Shown in pieces: positions 39,278-50,098 of a stretch of DNA of 64,000 nucleotides. Each line of letters opens with the position of its first letter. Position 1 is the first letter of the stretch. The notes beneath the pieces are model-generated. The model searched no databases. It saw only the letters and a list, made by a program, of their open reading frames with translations, and was not told the DNA's origin. The DNA lies in assembly GCF_003352385.1 (NCBI RefSeq), contig NZ_CP031243.1:1156501-1220500 (forward strand). The letters are read 5' to 3'. The stretch is from Haemophilus haemolyticus (GTDB taxonomy: Bacteria; Pseudomonadota; Gammaproteobacteria; Enterobacterales; Pasteurellaceae). The translations under genes and the position numbers were made by a program.

Positions 39278-39294
39278 TAAGTTAAAAAGAAAAA

Positions 39295-39558
39295 TTAAGC
39301 AACGATACCAAATTGTTCTTTCATTAATGCTTCAAAATCAGTGCAACCACCAATTGGTTTTTCATCAATAAAGATTTGTGGTACGGTTTCTACTGGTTTG
39401 CCGACAGATTTTGATAAATCTTCTTTAGTAATGCCTTCTGCGTGAATATCCACATAACGATAGTCAAAATCAGCAACTTCGCCTTTTAATTTTTCAGCAA
39501 GGTTTTTTGCACGCACACAGTAAGGGCAGCCAGGACGACCAAAAATAACAACGAACAT
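39295..39558 (-). CDS. grxA: Glutaredoxin 1
   Basis: 87 residues, the usual length. Active-site CPYC in FGRPGCPYCVRAK, with TVPQIFIDE (cis-Pro) and GGCTDF for glutathione. It reduces disulfides, including ribonucleotide reductase, using glutathione. Divergent from rimK. Confidence 0.95.
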   Translation of the reverse strand: MFVVIFGRPGCPYCVRAKNLAEKLKGEVADFDYRYVDIHAEGITKEDLSKSVGKPVETVPQIFIDEKPIGGCTDFEALMKEQFGIVA

Positions 39559-39674
39559 AAGATTTCCTTTTTTGAGTTAAAAATTCTAGGCAATTCTACC
39601 TGATTTTTATCGTCTACATAAAGTGTTTTTATTCGTGTAATATAAGGAACATCGTAGACAATGAGTTAAATATT

Positions 39675-40589
39675 ATGAAATTACTAATGCTTTGCCGCGA
39701 ACCTCGTCTTTACAGTTGCCGACGCTTAAAAGAAGCTGCGAAACACCAAGGGCATGAGATGGATATTTTAGATCCTAATCGTTGCCTCTTAAAACTCTCA
39801 CAAAATCCACAGCACTTTCAGATTTTTTATCAAGAAAATTCCGAGTCGAAACCTTATTTATTGCCTGATTATGATGCTGTTTTGCCTCGATTTGGCACAA
39901 CGAGTACGCAAATGGGATGTTCAGTCTTACAGCATTTTGAAGGCAAAGGGGCTTTTTGTTTAAATTCATCTCAGGCATTTTTAAATGCGCGTGATAAATG
40001 GAAAAGTTTGCAACTGTTGCTGAATGCAAGTGTTCCTATTCCCAATTCACTTTTAAGTGGCAGTGAAGTGCAAGCTCAGGCGACGGTACCTCATATCAGT
40101 TCGCCGACAATTTTAAAAATGCTAAATGGTTCACAAGGAATTGGGGTGATTTTGGCTGAAAAACCACAAAGTGCGGTGAGCATTATGGAAGCTTTTAAGC
40201 AAACCAATATATCTATGTTGCAGCAAGATTTTATTGAAGAAGCGAGAAATACAGATATTCGTTGTTTTGTGATTGGCGATCAAGTTGTGGCAACGATGCA
40301 GAGAATTGGACAAGATGGTGAGTTTCGGGCGAATTGCCATCGTGGCGGAAAAACCGAAAAAATTACCCTAAGCGATGACGAGAAACAGATAGCCATTAGA
40401 GCAACAAAAGCCATCGGTTTAGATGTAGCTGGCGTGGATTTAATTCGTTCAAAAAATGGATTATTGGTTTTAGAAGTGAATGCAAGCCCAGGCTTAGAAA
40501 TGATTGAAAAAACAAGTGAGATTGATATTGCGTTACAGATGATAAATTATGTTGAAAAGCAGATTAATTTGAATAAGCAAAACCAATAA
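39675..40589 (+). CDS. rimK: Ribosomal protein S6 glutamate ligase RimK
   Basis: 304 residues, ATP-grasp. N-terminal [18 protein letters not shown] and [12 protein letters not shown], and C-terminal [20 protein letters not shown]. RimK adds glutamates to the S6 C-terminus; some members act on other acceptors. A -10-like TATAAG lies about 35 bp upstream. Confidence 0.9.
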   Translation: MKLLMLCREPRLYSCRRLKEAAKHQGHEMDILDPNRCLLKLSQNPQHFQIFYQENSESKPYLLPDYDAVLPRFGTTSTQMGCSVLQHFEGKGAFCLNSSQAFLNARDKWKSLQLLLNASVPIPNSLLSGSEVQAQATVPHISSPTILKMLNGSQGIGVILAEKPQSAVSIMEAFKQTNISMLQQDFIEEARNTDIRCFVIGDQVVATMQRIGQDGEFRANCHRGGKTEKITLSDDEKQIAIRATKAIGLDVAGVDLIRSKNGLLVLEVNASPGLEMIEKTSEIDIALQMINYVEKQINLNKQNQ

Positions 40590-40643
40590 AATTTGATAGT
40601 TGTAAAGCCTTATTATTCATACCAATTTTTATACACATCTTCT

Positions 40644-40678
40644 AATGACCTCGCTATCAAAAGTGCGGTCATTTTTCT
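40644..40678 (+). terminator. Terminator-like hairpin after rimK
   Basis: Stem AATGACC / GGTCATT with a 16-base loop that carries an uptake-sequence core, then TTTCTTT. Long loop makes it moderate. Confidence 0.55.
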
Positions 40679-40715
40679 TTGAGTTTTCTCAGAATATTAA
40701 AAAATTATCTAAAAC

Positions 40716-40802
40716 CTGTTTTATATCAAAAAATCCACAGAATTTATAAGACTATGTTCTTTATTTAGGCGTATTATATTACTCGGAATGAGTAATTCAT
40801 TC
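40716..40802 (+). promoter_or_regulatory. fdhF upstream region: possible FNR half-site and a 17-bp inverted repeat
   Basis: CTGTTTTATATCAA (40716-40729) matches one FNR half-site (ATCAA) well and the other poorly. GAATGA GTAAT TCATTC (40786-40802) is a perfect 6-bp inverted repeat just after a TATATT -10-like run and 26 bp before fdhF. It could be an operator or a leader hairpin. No sigma-54 -24/-12 promoter was recognised. Confidence 0.4.
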
Positions 40803-40828
40803 TGGTTATCTAAAATAAGGACATTACT

Positions 40829-42988
40829 ATGGCAATTAAAAAAGTGATTACTGTCTGTCCGTATTGCGCTTCAGGTTGTAAGATCAATCTATTGGTTGAA
40901 AACAACAAAATTGTGGGTGCTGAAGGTGCAAACGGTAAAACAAACGAACGGGAGCTTTGCCTGAAAGGATATTATGGCTGGGATTTCGTGCATGACACAA
41001 AAATCCTCACTCCTCGCCTAACTCAACCGATGATTCGCTACAAACGTGGTGAGCCGTTCACGCCAGTGAGCTGGGAAGAGGCTATTTCCTATTCTGCAAA
41101 ACGTTTACAAGAAATTAGAGAAAAATATGGCAACGAGTCAATTATGGTAACGGGTTCTTCTCGTGGACCAGGTAACGAAGTGAATTTCGTTATGCAAAAA
41201 TTTGCTCGTGCGGTATTAGGCAATAACAACATTGACTGTTGTGCTCGTGTCTGACATGGCCCATCTGTAGCAGGTCTGCTCAAATCAGTGGGTAATGGCG
41301 CGATGTCCAACTCAATCGTTGAGATTGAAGACACTAAATGCGTATTTATCTTTGGCTATAATGCCTCAACGTCTCACCCTATTGTGGCGCGTCGTATTAA
41401 CCACGCAAAAGCAAAAGGGGCGAAAATTATTGTTTGTGACCCTCGTAAAATTGAAACCGCTCGTATTGCTGACATTTATGCGCCTCTTGCCAATGGTAGC
41501 AACGTCGCATTTTTGAATGCAATGATGAACGTGATTCTTGAAGAAGGATTACAAGATCAAAAATTCATTGATGAACATACCGAAAATTTCGATGCGTTCT
41601 ATGAAACTGTAAAAGCTTATACACCTGAATCAACTCAACACATCACTGGCATTGAGCCTGAAATGTTGAGAGAAATTGCCCGCACTTATGCGAAAGCAGA
41701 AACTGCGACAATTCTTTGGGGTATGGGCGTGTGTCAATTCCGTCAAGGTGTGGAAACTGTACGTGCGTTGGCAAGTTTAGCAATGCTTACTGGTAACTTA
41801 GGTAAACCAAATGTTGGTGTAAACCCTGTGCGTGGTCAAAACAACGTACAAGGCGCATGTGACATGGGGGCTTTATATAATACCTTACCAGGTTATCAAA
41901 GCTATGCGGATCCAGAAATCAACGCTAAATTTGCGAAAGCATGGGGCGTACCGTCTATTCCAACTAAACCGGGCGTACCATTGAGTGAAGTGCCACATGC
42001 TGTGGCAGAAGGTAAACTCAAAGCATTCTATATTATGGGTGAAGATACTTTACAAACTGAACCTGATTTGAATGCCATGAAACAAACCTTTAAAGATCTT
42101 GAGTTTATTATTGTTCAAGATATCTTTATGACTCAAACGGCAGCGGAAGCGGATGTGATTTTACCAGCAACATCTTGTGCAGAACACGAAGGTGTTTATA
42201 GTGCAGCTGACCGTGGTTTCCAACGTTTCTATAAAGCGGTGGATCCTGTTGGTGATGTGAAAGACGACTGGGAAATCATTAGTCTTATGGCACAAGCTTT
42301 GGGTTATCCAATGCATTACAACAATACCAAAGAAATTTGGGATGAGTTGCGTGAGCTTTGCCCAATTTATAAAGGTGCAACTTATGAAAAAATGGAAGGC
42401 TTGGGTTATATTCAATGGCCATGTACAGATGAAGGCCCCGAAGATCAAGGCACTACATACTTGTATGAAGGTCAAATCTTCGACCGTCCAAATGGTAAAG
42501 CGGAATTCTTTGCTTGCGATTGGGAACCACCAATGGAAGAAGTCTCTGAAGAATATCCGTTAGTGCTTTCTACAGTGCGTGAAGTTGGTCACTATTCTTG
42601 CCGTTCAATGACGGGTAACTGCCGTGCTCTTGCTGCGTTGGCTGATGAACCAGGATTTGTTCAAATGAACGATCAAGATGCGAAAGCTTTAGGTATTAAG
42701 AATAATGAGCTTGTTTGGATTTCTTCATCTCGTGGTAAAGTTATATCTCGTGCTGATGTAAGTTCTCGTACTAACAAAGGTGCGTGTTATATGACTTACC
42801 AATGGTGGATCGGAAAATGTAACGAACTCACCGCTGAACATTTAAATCCGGGATCTCGTACTCCGGAATATAAATACAGCGCAGTGCGTATCGAAAAAAT
42901 TGAAGATCAACGTTGGGCTGAGCACTATGTTGTAACTGAATATACTAAGCTCAAATCTCGTTTAAAAGAAACCGCACTTGTGGCTTAA
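40829..42988 (+). CDS. fdhF: Formate dehydrogenase H, selenocysteine-containing
   Basis: 719 residues counting selenocysteine at codon 142 (in-frame TGA, 41252-41254, context CARV-Sec-HGPSVAG). [4Fe-4S] motif CPYCASGC is near the start, and molybdopterin-binding regions follow, including GARTTES-free but typical NPVRGQNNVQGACDMG. It oxidises formate to CO2 in the cytoplasm, passing electrons to a hydrogenase or another acceptor. No Tat signal and length near E. coli FdhF (715) favour FDH-H rather than FDH-N. It is a single gene ended by a terminator; the hydrogenase partner is not in the window. Confidence 0.96.
41252..41292 (+). promoter_or_regulatory. SECIS element and selenocysteine UGA in fdhF
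   Basis: The UGA is followed by a hairpin whose apical arm contains GCAGGTCTGC with the GGTCTGC element known to bind SelB in E. coli fdhF, the loop lying about 20 bases after the UGA. This explains the split in simple reading frames and shows the gene is not broken. Confidence 0.93.
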
Positions 42989-43007
42989 TATAATATTTAT
43001 CATGATT

Positions 43008-43036
43008 AGGGCAGGCTTTATGCCTGTCCTTTTTTA
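43008..43036 (+). terminator. Rho-independent terminator after fdhF
   Basis: Stem AGGGCAGGC / GCCTGTCCT (one G-T pair) with a 5-base loop, followed by TTTTTTATG. Confidence 0.88.
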
Positions 43037-43091
43037 TGCTTAATGAAATATGATATTGGTAAGAATATTGGAAATGCTAAAAAAGAGCGGT

Positions 43092-43433
43092 CTATTCAAA
43101 GGCAATTTCTTTAATACGTAATTCATCACCGCTTTGTCGTTGCAAGTGTATGCTGCCACAATTTGGACAAGAATCATGATGGGCTTGTATTTCAACTAAT
43201 TTTTGGCACTGCCAACACCAAGCTTGCGCTGCTATAGGAATGAGATGAAGTTTGCAGCCTTCAGCAGCCGTACCTTGAAAGGTTATATCAAAACAAAATT
43301 CTAATGCATCAGGTTCTATACAAGAGAGCGCGCCAATTTCTAGCCAAAGATCTGTTACTTTTTTTATATCGTGGCTCTTACATTGTTGTTCTACTATTTC
43401 CAGCATATTTTGACAAAGAGATAATTCGTGCAT
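43092..43433 (-). CDS. hypA: Hydrogenase nickel metallochaperone HypA
   Basis: 113 residues. N-terminal MHELSLCQ has the nickel-binding MHE, and the zinc site is CWQC then CPNC. With HypB it loads nickel into [NiFe]-hydrogenase. It is 39 kb from hypBDE and convergent with fdhF. Upstream only about 30 bp separate its start from the gltS terminator, so its promoter must be short or overlap that hairpin. Confidence 0.95.
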   Translation of the reverse strand: MHELSLCQNMLEIVEQQCKSHDIKKVTDLWLEIGALSCIEPDALEFCFDITFQGTAAEGCKLHLIPIAAQAWCWQCQKLVEIQAHHDSCPNCGSIHLQRQSGDELRIKEIAFE

Positions 43434-43464
43434 AATTTTTCCTTTTGTTTTTCTTCCTTAAAAT

Positions 43465-43497
43465 AAATGCCTTTATCGATTTAAGATAAAGGCATTT
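43465..43497 (-). terminator. Terminator after gltS
   Basis: A 13-bp perfect stem AAATGCCTTTATC / GATAAAGGCATTT with a 7-base loop lies between gltS and hypA, both on the minus strand. It would stop gltS transcription before hypA. Confidence 0.85.
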
Positions 43498-43527
43498 CTC
43501 TAAAACATTGTCAATTTCAACCGCACT

Positions 43528-44742
43528 TTACGCGAGCATATTTACAACTGCAAATGAGATTTTCAATAATGCTGCGTTGATTAGGTCGATAAAGAACGCA
43601 CCTACCATTGGAACGATTAAAAATGCTTTGTGTGATGGCCCAAAACGGCTGGTGACAGCTTGCATATTTGCGACTGCAGTCGGAGTTGCCCCCAAACCGA
43701 AACCACAGTGACCTGCGCTTAATACGACAGCATCATAATCTTTACCCATTGCACGATAGGTGATGAAGATTGCAAAGGCAGCCATAAATGCAACTTGAAT
43801 AGCAAGAACGACTAATACATCGACAGCTAAACCTGCAAGTTCCCAAAGTTTTAACGACATTAATGCGATAGCTAAGAAAATAGATAAACCTACGCTACCT
43901 AATACATCAATAGCTGATTCAGCTACTTGGAAGCGGAAAATGTTCGTTAGAATATTGCGGATAATAACACCAGTAAATAAACACCATACGAAAGTTGGTA
44001 ATTGAAGTGCTGTACCTTTTGTTTGCGCATCTAAATATTGACCGATAAGCAAACAAATAGACATCATTGCAATAGTTTCAATTAAAGAACGTGAAGTAAT
44101 TTTACGTTTGTAAGTTGGATGTTCAAAGGCTTCTTGAACATCATCAACTTCATCATTTTCAGGGTTTTCACCTTGTTTTTGACGATTTAATAAGAAACGT
44201 GCAACAGGGCCACCGATGATACCACCAAAGACTAAACCAAAGGTTGCACAAGCCATCGCTATTTCAGTTGCACCTTGTAGATTAAATTGATGAACGAAGG
44301 TATCAGCCCAAGCTGCACCCGTACCGTGACCGCCAGTTAATGTGACAGAACCCGCTAATAAACCGTATGCTGGATGGATACCTAATGCTAATGAACCTGC
44401 GATACCAATAATATTTTGACAAATAATCAATAAACCAGCGACAAATAAAAATACGATAAGTGGTTTTCCGCCTTTAATTAAACGGGAAAAGTTTGCGCTT
44501 AAACCAATGGAAGTGAAGAACACTAACATCATGGTAGTTTGCAAATTTTTATCAAAGTTAAAGGATGTTCCATCGACTTTATGCCAAATTAAAAGACCAA
44601 TGGCAACGATAAAGCCGCCAACAACTGGCTCTGGAATGTTAAATGCTTTTAATACATTAATGCGTTTAACTAAAAAATAGCCCAATAGCAAGACTAAACT
44701 CGCTAATGCAAGGGTTTCATACGTGCTAAAAGTATAGCTCAT
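43528..44742 (-). CDS. gltS: Sodium/glutamate symporter GltS
   Basis: 404 residues with about ten to eleven membrane segments and the two ESS-family pore loops, GSVTLTGGHGTGAAWAD and LSAGHCGFGLGATPTAVANMQ. Imports glutamate with sodium. It lies 41 bp after parC in the same direction. An uptake sequence directly follows the stop. Confidence 0.95.
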   Translation of the reverse strand: MSYTFSTYETLALASLVLLLGYFLVKRINVLKAFNIPEPVVGGFIVAIGLLIWHKVDGTSFNFDKNLQTTMMLVFFTSIGLSANFSRLIKGGKPLIVFLFVAGLLIICQNIIGIAGSLALGIHPAYGLLAGSVTLTGGHGTGAAWADTFVHQFNLQGATEIAMACATFGLVFGGIIGGPVARFLLNRQKQGENPENDEVDDVQEAFEHPTYKRKITSRSLIETIAMMSICLLIGQYLDAQTKGTALQLPTFVWCLFTGVIIRNILTNIFRFQVAESAIDVLGSVGLSIFLAIALMSLKLWELAGLAVDVLVVLAIQVAFMAAFAIFITYRAMGKDYDAVVLSAGHCGFGLGATPTAVANMQAVTSRFGPSHKAFLIVPMVGAFFIDLINAALLKISFAVVNMLA

Positions 44743-44783
44743 AAATTGGATCTCCCTATGTTGTGTTTAAATTATGTGTTGTG

Positions 44784-47027
44784 TTACGGTTCGATTATCA
44801 CTATTTCAACATTGGTATGTAATCCACGTGGTAATGTCGAACCTTTTCTGCCTCGTTCAGCACGGAACTTCTGCAGATCTTCCGGTTTTAATACAATTTT
44901 TCGTTTTCCGGAATGAAATTCAAGACTTGCTTGATCTGAAATGAGCAATAATCTCACTAACAATTCACTGCGTTCTTTTGCATTTGCTGCAGGAATTGTC
45001 ACAATTTTATTGCCTTTGCCTTTTGATAATGCCGGTAAATCTTTTGTCGGGAAAATCAACATTCTGCCAGCGGATGTCATCGCGACAACAAGTGCGGTGG
45101 CATTCGCCAGCGTTTTAGGCTCCATCACTTTGGCATTTTCTGGTAAAGAAATCAAGGCTTTTCCTGCTTTATTTCGTGCAATTAAATCTTCAAATTTACA
45201 AATAAAACCATAACCCGCATCAGAAGCCATCAATAATTTTTGCTGTTCGCTGGCCATTACGACATATTCAATGGTCGCACCAGCTGGTAAATTTAGTTTA
45301 CCTGTGAGGGGTTCACCTTGCGAACGCGCTGAAGGTAATGAAAGCGGATCGAGGGCATAACTCCGCCCCGTACTATCAATGAATACAACGGCTTGATTAC
45401 TCTTGCCACAAGCATGAGCTCGATAATTATCACCCGCTTTGTAGCTCAATGATTTAGGATCAATATCATGTCCTTTAGCACAACGTACCCAGCCCATTTC
45501 TGATAAGATGACAGTAACAGGTTCTGCTGGTGTCATGTCACTTTCAGAGATCATTTTGGCTTCTTCACGTTCGACCAGTTGAGACATCCGTGAACTAGCA
45601 TATTTTTTCGCATCTTCTTGAATTTCTTTTTTGATAAGCGTATTCAAACGGCGTTCTGATCCTAAAATTGCTTCTAAATTTAACCGCTCTTTTTCAAGTT
45701 CATCTTGTTCAGCTTTTAGCTGGTTTTCTTCTAATTTCGCTAAATGACGTAAGCGTAAATTTAAAATTGCATCGGCTTGTTCATCGCTTAAATTAAAGCG
45801 TGCCATAAGCTCTGGTTTTGGATCATCTTCGTGACGTATAATTTCGATAACCTCATCAATATTTAAAAAGGCTATCATCAAACCTTCTAAAATATGCAAG
45901 CGGGAGAGCACTTTATCCAAACGATATTGCAGGCGACGAGTCACGGTTATACGACGGAAAGAAAGCCATTCATTTAAGATTTCTAATAAGCCTTTTACCG
46001 CAGGTTTATGATCAAGCCCGATCATATTCATATTTACACGGTAACTTTTTTCAAGATCCGTTGTCGCAAATAAATGTGCCATTAAGGCATCAGTATCGAC
46101 TCGATTTGAACGAGGGACTAGCACAATTCGAATTGGATTTTCGTGATCGGCTTCATCCCGAATATCTTCTAGCATTGGCAGTTTTTTTGCCGTCATTTGA
46201 TCGGCTATTTGTGCAATGACTTTTGAGGGAGAAGATTGATGCGGAAGTGCTGAGATAATAATTTCACCATCTTCTTTTTTCCAAGTTGCACGCATTTTTA
46301 TTGAGCCACGGCCTTGTTCGTAAATTTTACGAATTTCTGATTTTGGCGAAATAATTTCCGCTTCTGTTGGAAAATCTGGACCTTGAACAATTTCAAGTAT
46401 TTCATCTAATTCCGCTTTAGGATTATCTAGCAACATCACTGCCGCATCAGCAATTTCATTAATGTTGTGCGGTGGAATATCTGTCGCCATACCCACTGCG
46501 ATACCTGTTGTTCCGTTCAATAAAATGTGAGGTAAACGAGCGGGTAAATATTGCGGTTCAGCCAAGGTTCCATCAAAGTTTGGTTGATAATCTACCGTTC
46601 CTTGTCCGAGTTCACTCAACAAGATTTCTGAGATTTTAGATAGGCGTGATTCCGTATAACGCATGGCCGCGAAAGATTTTGGATCATCTGGCGCCCCCCA
46701 GTTACCTTGACCATCTACGAGCGGATAACGATAAGAGAAGGGTTGTGCCATTAACACCATCGCTTCATAACAAGCACTGTCTCCATGTGGATGGAATTTA
46801 CCGAGTACATCACCGACGGTACGGGCTGATTTTTTGTATTTTGCCGTAGCATTTAAGCCAAGTTCAGACATCGCATATACAATACGGCGTTGAACGGGTT
46901 TTAAACCGTCACCGATAAAAGGCAGCGCACGATCCATGATGACATACATGGAATAGTTGAGATAAGCCCTTTCGGTGAAGGTGCGTAGAGGCATTTGCTC
47001 AATGCCTTCATAATTGATATTTGTCAT
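44784..47027 (-). CDS. parC: DNA topoisomerase IV subunit A
   Basis: 747 residues. Catalytic Tyr in [14 protein letters not shown]-terminal beta-propeller. The quinolone-resistance region reads [12 protein letters not shown], with the susceptible-type Ser84 and Glu88. ParC with ParE decatenates replicated chromosomes. It follows parE by 67 bp, likely in one transcript. Confidence 0.97.
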   Translation of the reverse strand: MTNINYEGIEQMPLRTFTERAYLNYSMYVIMDRALPFIGDGLKPVQRRIVYAMSELGLNATAKYKKSARTVGDVLGKFHPHGDSACYEAMVLMAQPFSYRYPLVDGQGNWGAPDDPKSFAAMRYTESRLSKISEILLSELGQGTVDYQPNFDGTLAEPQYLPARLPHILLNGTTGIAVGMATDIPPHNINEIADAAVMLLDNPKAELDEILEIVQGPDFPTEAEIISPKSEIRKIYEQGRGSIKMRATWKKEDGEIIISALPHQSSPSKVIAQIADQMTAKKLPMLEDIRDEADHENPIRIVLVPRSNRVDTDALMAHLFATTDLEKSYRVNMNMIGLDHKPAVKGLLEILNEWLSFRRITVTRRLQYRLDKVLSRLHILEGLMIAFLNIDEVIEIIRHEDDPKPELMARFNLSDEQADAILNLRLRHLAKLEENQLKAEQDELEKERLNLEAILGSERRLNTLIKKEIQEDAKKYASSRMSQLVEREEAKMISESDMTPAEPVTVILSEMGWVRCAKGHDIDPKSLSYKAGDNYRAHACGKSNQAVVFIDSTGRSYALDPLSLPSARSQGEPLTGKLNLPAGATIEYVVMASEQQKLLMASDAGYGFICKFEDLIARNKAGKALISLPENAKVMEPKTLANATALVVAMTSAGRMLIFPTKDLPALSKGKGNKIVTIPAANAKERSELLVRLLLISDQASLEFHSGKRKIVLKPEDLQKFRAERGRKGSTLPRGLHTNVEIVIIEP

Positions 47028-47094
47028 TTTGGTTTCTGTTAATTGAATATATTCTTAATTTATTAAAATTCGGGTTTACTGAGATTAATTTAGT

Positions 47095-48993
47095 CTAAAC
47101 AGATAAATCAACCTGATCGCCTTTCGCTTGTAACCAATTTTTACGGTCTTCGGAACGTTTTTTCGCTAATAACATATCCATGAGTTCTAATGTATTCGCG
47201 CCTTGGTCTTCCTCTAAATCATAAGTTAATTGAACAAGGCGACGCGTATTAGGATCCATTGTTGTTTCACGCAATTGCGATGGATTCATTTCACCTAAAC
47301 CTTTAAAGCGTTGAACATTCGGTTTGCCTTTTTTATTTTTCAACCGATCTAAAATCGCCTCTTTTTCGTTTTCATCTAATGCGTAGAAGACTTCTTTATT
47401 TAAGTCAATGCGATAAAGTGGTGGCATTGCGACGTAAACGTGACCGTCTTGTACCAATTTCGGAAAATGGCGTAAGAACAGGGCGCAGAGGAGGGTGGCA
47501 ATATGCAGGCCATCGGAGTCAGCATCCGCGAGAATACATACTTTACCATAGCGAAGTTGTGATAAATCATTGCTGTCAGGATCGATCCCTAGAGCAACGG
47601 CAATATCGTGAATTTCTGTTGAACCTAATACTTGATCAGGGGAAACTTCCCATGTGTTTAAGATTTTCCCACGTAACGGCAAAATCGCTTGATATTCACG
47701 ATCTCGAGCTTGTTTTGCTGAACCGCCCGCAGAGTCGCCCTCCACTAAAAATAATTCTGTTTTTTCTAAATCTTGTGAGCCACAATCCGCTAATTTTCCT
47801 GGTAATGCAGGCCCACTAACAAGTTTTTTACGTACGACTTTTTTGGCTGCTCGTAATCGGCGTTGTGCGGAACTGATCGCGATTTCTGCTAATTTTTCAG
47901 CGTCTTGTACGTTTTGGTTGAGCCATAAACTAAACGCATCTTTTAAAACACCGCTGACAAAGACCGCACTTTGGCGTGATGATAAGCGTTCTTTGGTTTG
48001 CCCCGCGAATTGCGCATCCTGCATTTTAAGGGAAAGAATGTAAGAACAACGATCCCAAATATCATCAGCGGTAAGTTTTACGCCGCGTGGTAATAGATTT
48101 CTAAATTCGCAAAATTCACGAATGGCATCTAATAAACCTTGACGTAGGCCATTAACATGCGTTCCGCCTTGAATAGTCGGAATTAAGTTTACGTAGCTTT
48201 CGCCAATCAGTTCGCCACCTTCTGGCAACCAAAGTAATGCCCAGCTAACCGCTTCATTTGTTCCTTTAAATTTACCAACGAATGGTTTTTCAGGAAGAGT
48301 TTCAAAGCCATTAACTGCTTCGATAAGGTAATCGGAAAGACCATCTTCATATAACCAAATGTCTTGAGTATTGTTTACTTTATCAATGAATTTGATTTCA
48401 AGCCCTGAGCAGAGTACCGCTTTCGCTCTTAATAAATGGCGTAGGCGGCTAACGGAAAATTTTGCGCTGTCAAAATATTTTGGATTCGGTTTGAAGTGAA
48501 CAGTTGTTCCCGTTGTGCGTCTGCCACAAGTCCCAATAACTTCCAATTCTTCTACTTTATTGCCGTTTTCAAAGGCAATTTTATACACTTCACCATTGCG
48601 TTTAACTTGAATATCCACGCGTTCAGAAAGCGCATTCACCACAGAAATCCCCACACCGTGTAAACCACCTGCAAATTCATAATTTTTATTGGAGAATTTA
48701 CCACCCGCATGTAGTTTAGTCAGGATCACTTCTACGCCAGAAACGCCTTCCGTAGGATGAATATCTACAGGCATACCGCGACCATTATCTGTGACTTCAA
48801 TAGATTGATCTGGGTGTAAAATTACTTCAATTTTTGTGGCAAAACCCGCAAGGGCTTCATCCACGCTGTTATCAATAACTTCTTGTGCGAGGTGATTCGG
48901 ACGAGTGGTGTCTGTATACATACCGGGGCGAATTTGCACCGGCTCGAGATCTTTAAGAACGGTAATTTCTTGAGCTGAATAATTGGTTGTCAT
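47095..48993 (-). CDS. parE: DNA topoisomerase IV subunit B
   Basis: 632 residues. GHKL ATPase motifs NSVDEALAG, DNGRGMPVDIHP and GLHGVGISVVNALS; TOPRIM motif LVEGDSAGGSAKQARDREYQ and DADSDG. Supplies ATP hydrolysis for topoisomerase IV. Located between the htrB terminator and parC. Confidence 0.97.
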   Translation of the reverse strand: MTTNYSAQEITVLKDLEPVQIRPGMYTDTTRPNHLAQEVIDNSVDEALAGFATKIEVILHPDQSIEVTDNGRGMPVDIHPTEGVSGVEVILTKLHAGGKFSNKNYEFAGGLHGVGISVVNALSERVDIQVKRNGEVYKIAFENGNKVEELEVIGTCGRRTTGTTVHFKPNPKYFDSAKFSVSRLRHLLRAKAVLCSGLEIKFIDKVNNTQDIWLYEDGLSDYLIEAVNGFETLPEKPFVGKFKGTNEAVSWALLWLPEGGELIGESYVNLIPTIQGGTHVNGLRQGLLDAIREFCEFRNLLPRGVKLTADDIWDRCSYILSLKMQDAQFAGQTKERLSSRQSAVFVSGVLKDAFSLWLNQNVQDAEKLAEIAISSAQRRLRAAKKVVRKKLVSGPALPGKLADCGSQDLEKTELFLVEGDSAGGSAKQARDREYQAILPLRGKILNTWEVSPDQVLGSTEIHDIAVALGIDPDSNDLSQLRYGKVCILADADSDGLHIATLLCALFLRHFPKLVQDGHVYVAMPPLYRIDLNKEVFYALDENEKEAILDRLKNKKGKPNVQRFKGLGEMNPSQLRETTMDPNTRRLVQLTYDLEEDQGANTLELMDMLLAKKRSEDRKNWLQAKGDQVDLSV

Positions 48994-49037
48994 GGTTAGA
49001 TGAGTCGTTAATTTTTTAAATTTGAGAAAATTCTATC

Positions 49038-49068
49038 AAAAAGTGCGGTGATATTCGACCGCACTTTT
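49038..49068 (-). terminator. Uptake-sequence pair terminator after htrB
   Basis: AAAAAGTGCGGT / ACCGCACTTTT stem with loop GATATTCG, overlapping the last codons of htrB and lying before parE on the minus strand. Confidence 0.85.
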
Positions 49069-50002
49069 AATCGTATAAACTAGGCGTATTTTCATCTGGA
49101 CGTGTTTTAAAACGACGATGTAGCCACATGTATATTGTTATGTCCTTCATTATTTCCTTTTCAACGATTTGATTCATTCGCGTAGCAATCGCCGTTTCAT
49201 CTTGTAAATCCGTAAAATCAACAGGCGCTGAAATACTCACGGTATAGCCTGAACCATCTTTATTGCGTAATGGCGCAAATGGAATCACTTTGCTGTTTTG
49301 TGAGGATTTCAATAAATAATAACTACCAGTGGTTGTGCAAGCATCGGGCACTGCAAAAAATGGTACAAAAACAGCATTTTTTCTGCCGTAATCGTGATCA
49401 GGCGCATACCAAATGGTTTCTTCGTGACGTAAAGCTTTGATCATTCCGCGTAAATCTTTACGATCAAGCATATCTTTATTAGAGCGTAAACGACCTTGCG
49501 TTTGTAGCCAATCAAGCAAAGGATTATCATTTGGACGATAAACACCAATGCCGGGATGATGTAAACCAAGAATGCGTGCGCCAAGTTCTAGCGTTAAGAA
49601 ATGAACACCGACGAGAACAATTCCATCTTTTTGATTTTCTTTTAGATAATGTAAGCCTTCAACTTTTGACCATTTTTTGATACGTGAATCCGACCAAAAC
49701 CAAGCCATGCCAGTTTCGATAATTGCCATGCCTACTGAACGAAGATTTTCTTGCAAAATCGCCTCACGCTCGTTTTCAGGCATATCAGGGAAACAAAGTT
49801 TAAGATTACGGCGTGCAATGGCTGCTCGACGTTTACCCACTTTTAAATGTGAAAACAGCCAACCGAGACCATGACCAATATGGCGCAAAATAGGATAAGG
49901 AAGACATAAAATACTTCGCCAAATTGCCACGCCTAACCAAAAAAGCCAGTATTTTGGGGCTAAAAAGTGCGGTTGAAATTGAGGGAGTTTTTCGTTTTTC
50001 AT
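49067..50002 (-). CDS. htrB: Lipid A acyltransferase HtrB/LpxL
   Basis: 311 residues from the ATG at 50002 (an ATG at 50014 is less likely). Inner-membrane anchor WLFWLGVAIWRSILCL; HX4E catalytic motif in VGVHFLTLELG. It adds a secondary acyl chain to Kdo2-lipid IVA. Divergent from hldE, as known in Haemophilus, which groups two lipooligosaccharide genes. Confidence 0.94.
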   Translation of the reverse strand: MKNEKLPQFQPHFLAPKYWLFWLGVAIWRSILCLPYPILRHIGHGLGWLFSHLKVGKRRAAIARRNLKLCFPDMPENEREAILQENLRSVGMAIIETGMAWFWSDSRIKKWSKVEGLHYLKENQKDGIVLVGVHFLTLELGARILGLHHPGIGVYRPNDNPLLDWLQTQGRLRSNKDMLDRKDLRGMIKALRHEETIWYAPDHDYGRKNAVFVPFFAVPDACTTTGSYYLLKSSQNSKVIPFAPLRNKDGSGYTVSISAPVDFTDLQDETAIATRMNQIVEKEIMKDITIYMWLHRRFKTRPDENTPSLYD

Positions 50003-50098
50003 TGTTCTTTCCACGTAAGTTAGGGGCGTAGTTTATCGTAAATTTGAGTTGTGGTAAAATCGCCACAATTTTGGTTATTCAAATAGAGAGATTTTAAA

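Noticed and set aside
41252..41254. Nonsense mutation splitting fdhF
   Set aside because: The TGA is in the exact selenocysteine position with a SECIS hairpin, and both halves align continuously to FDH-H.
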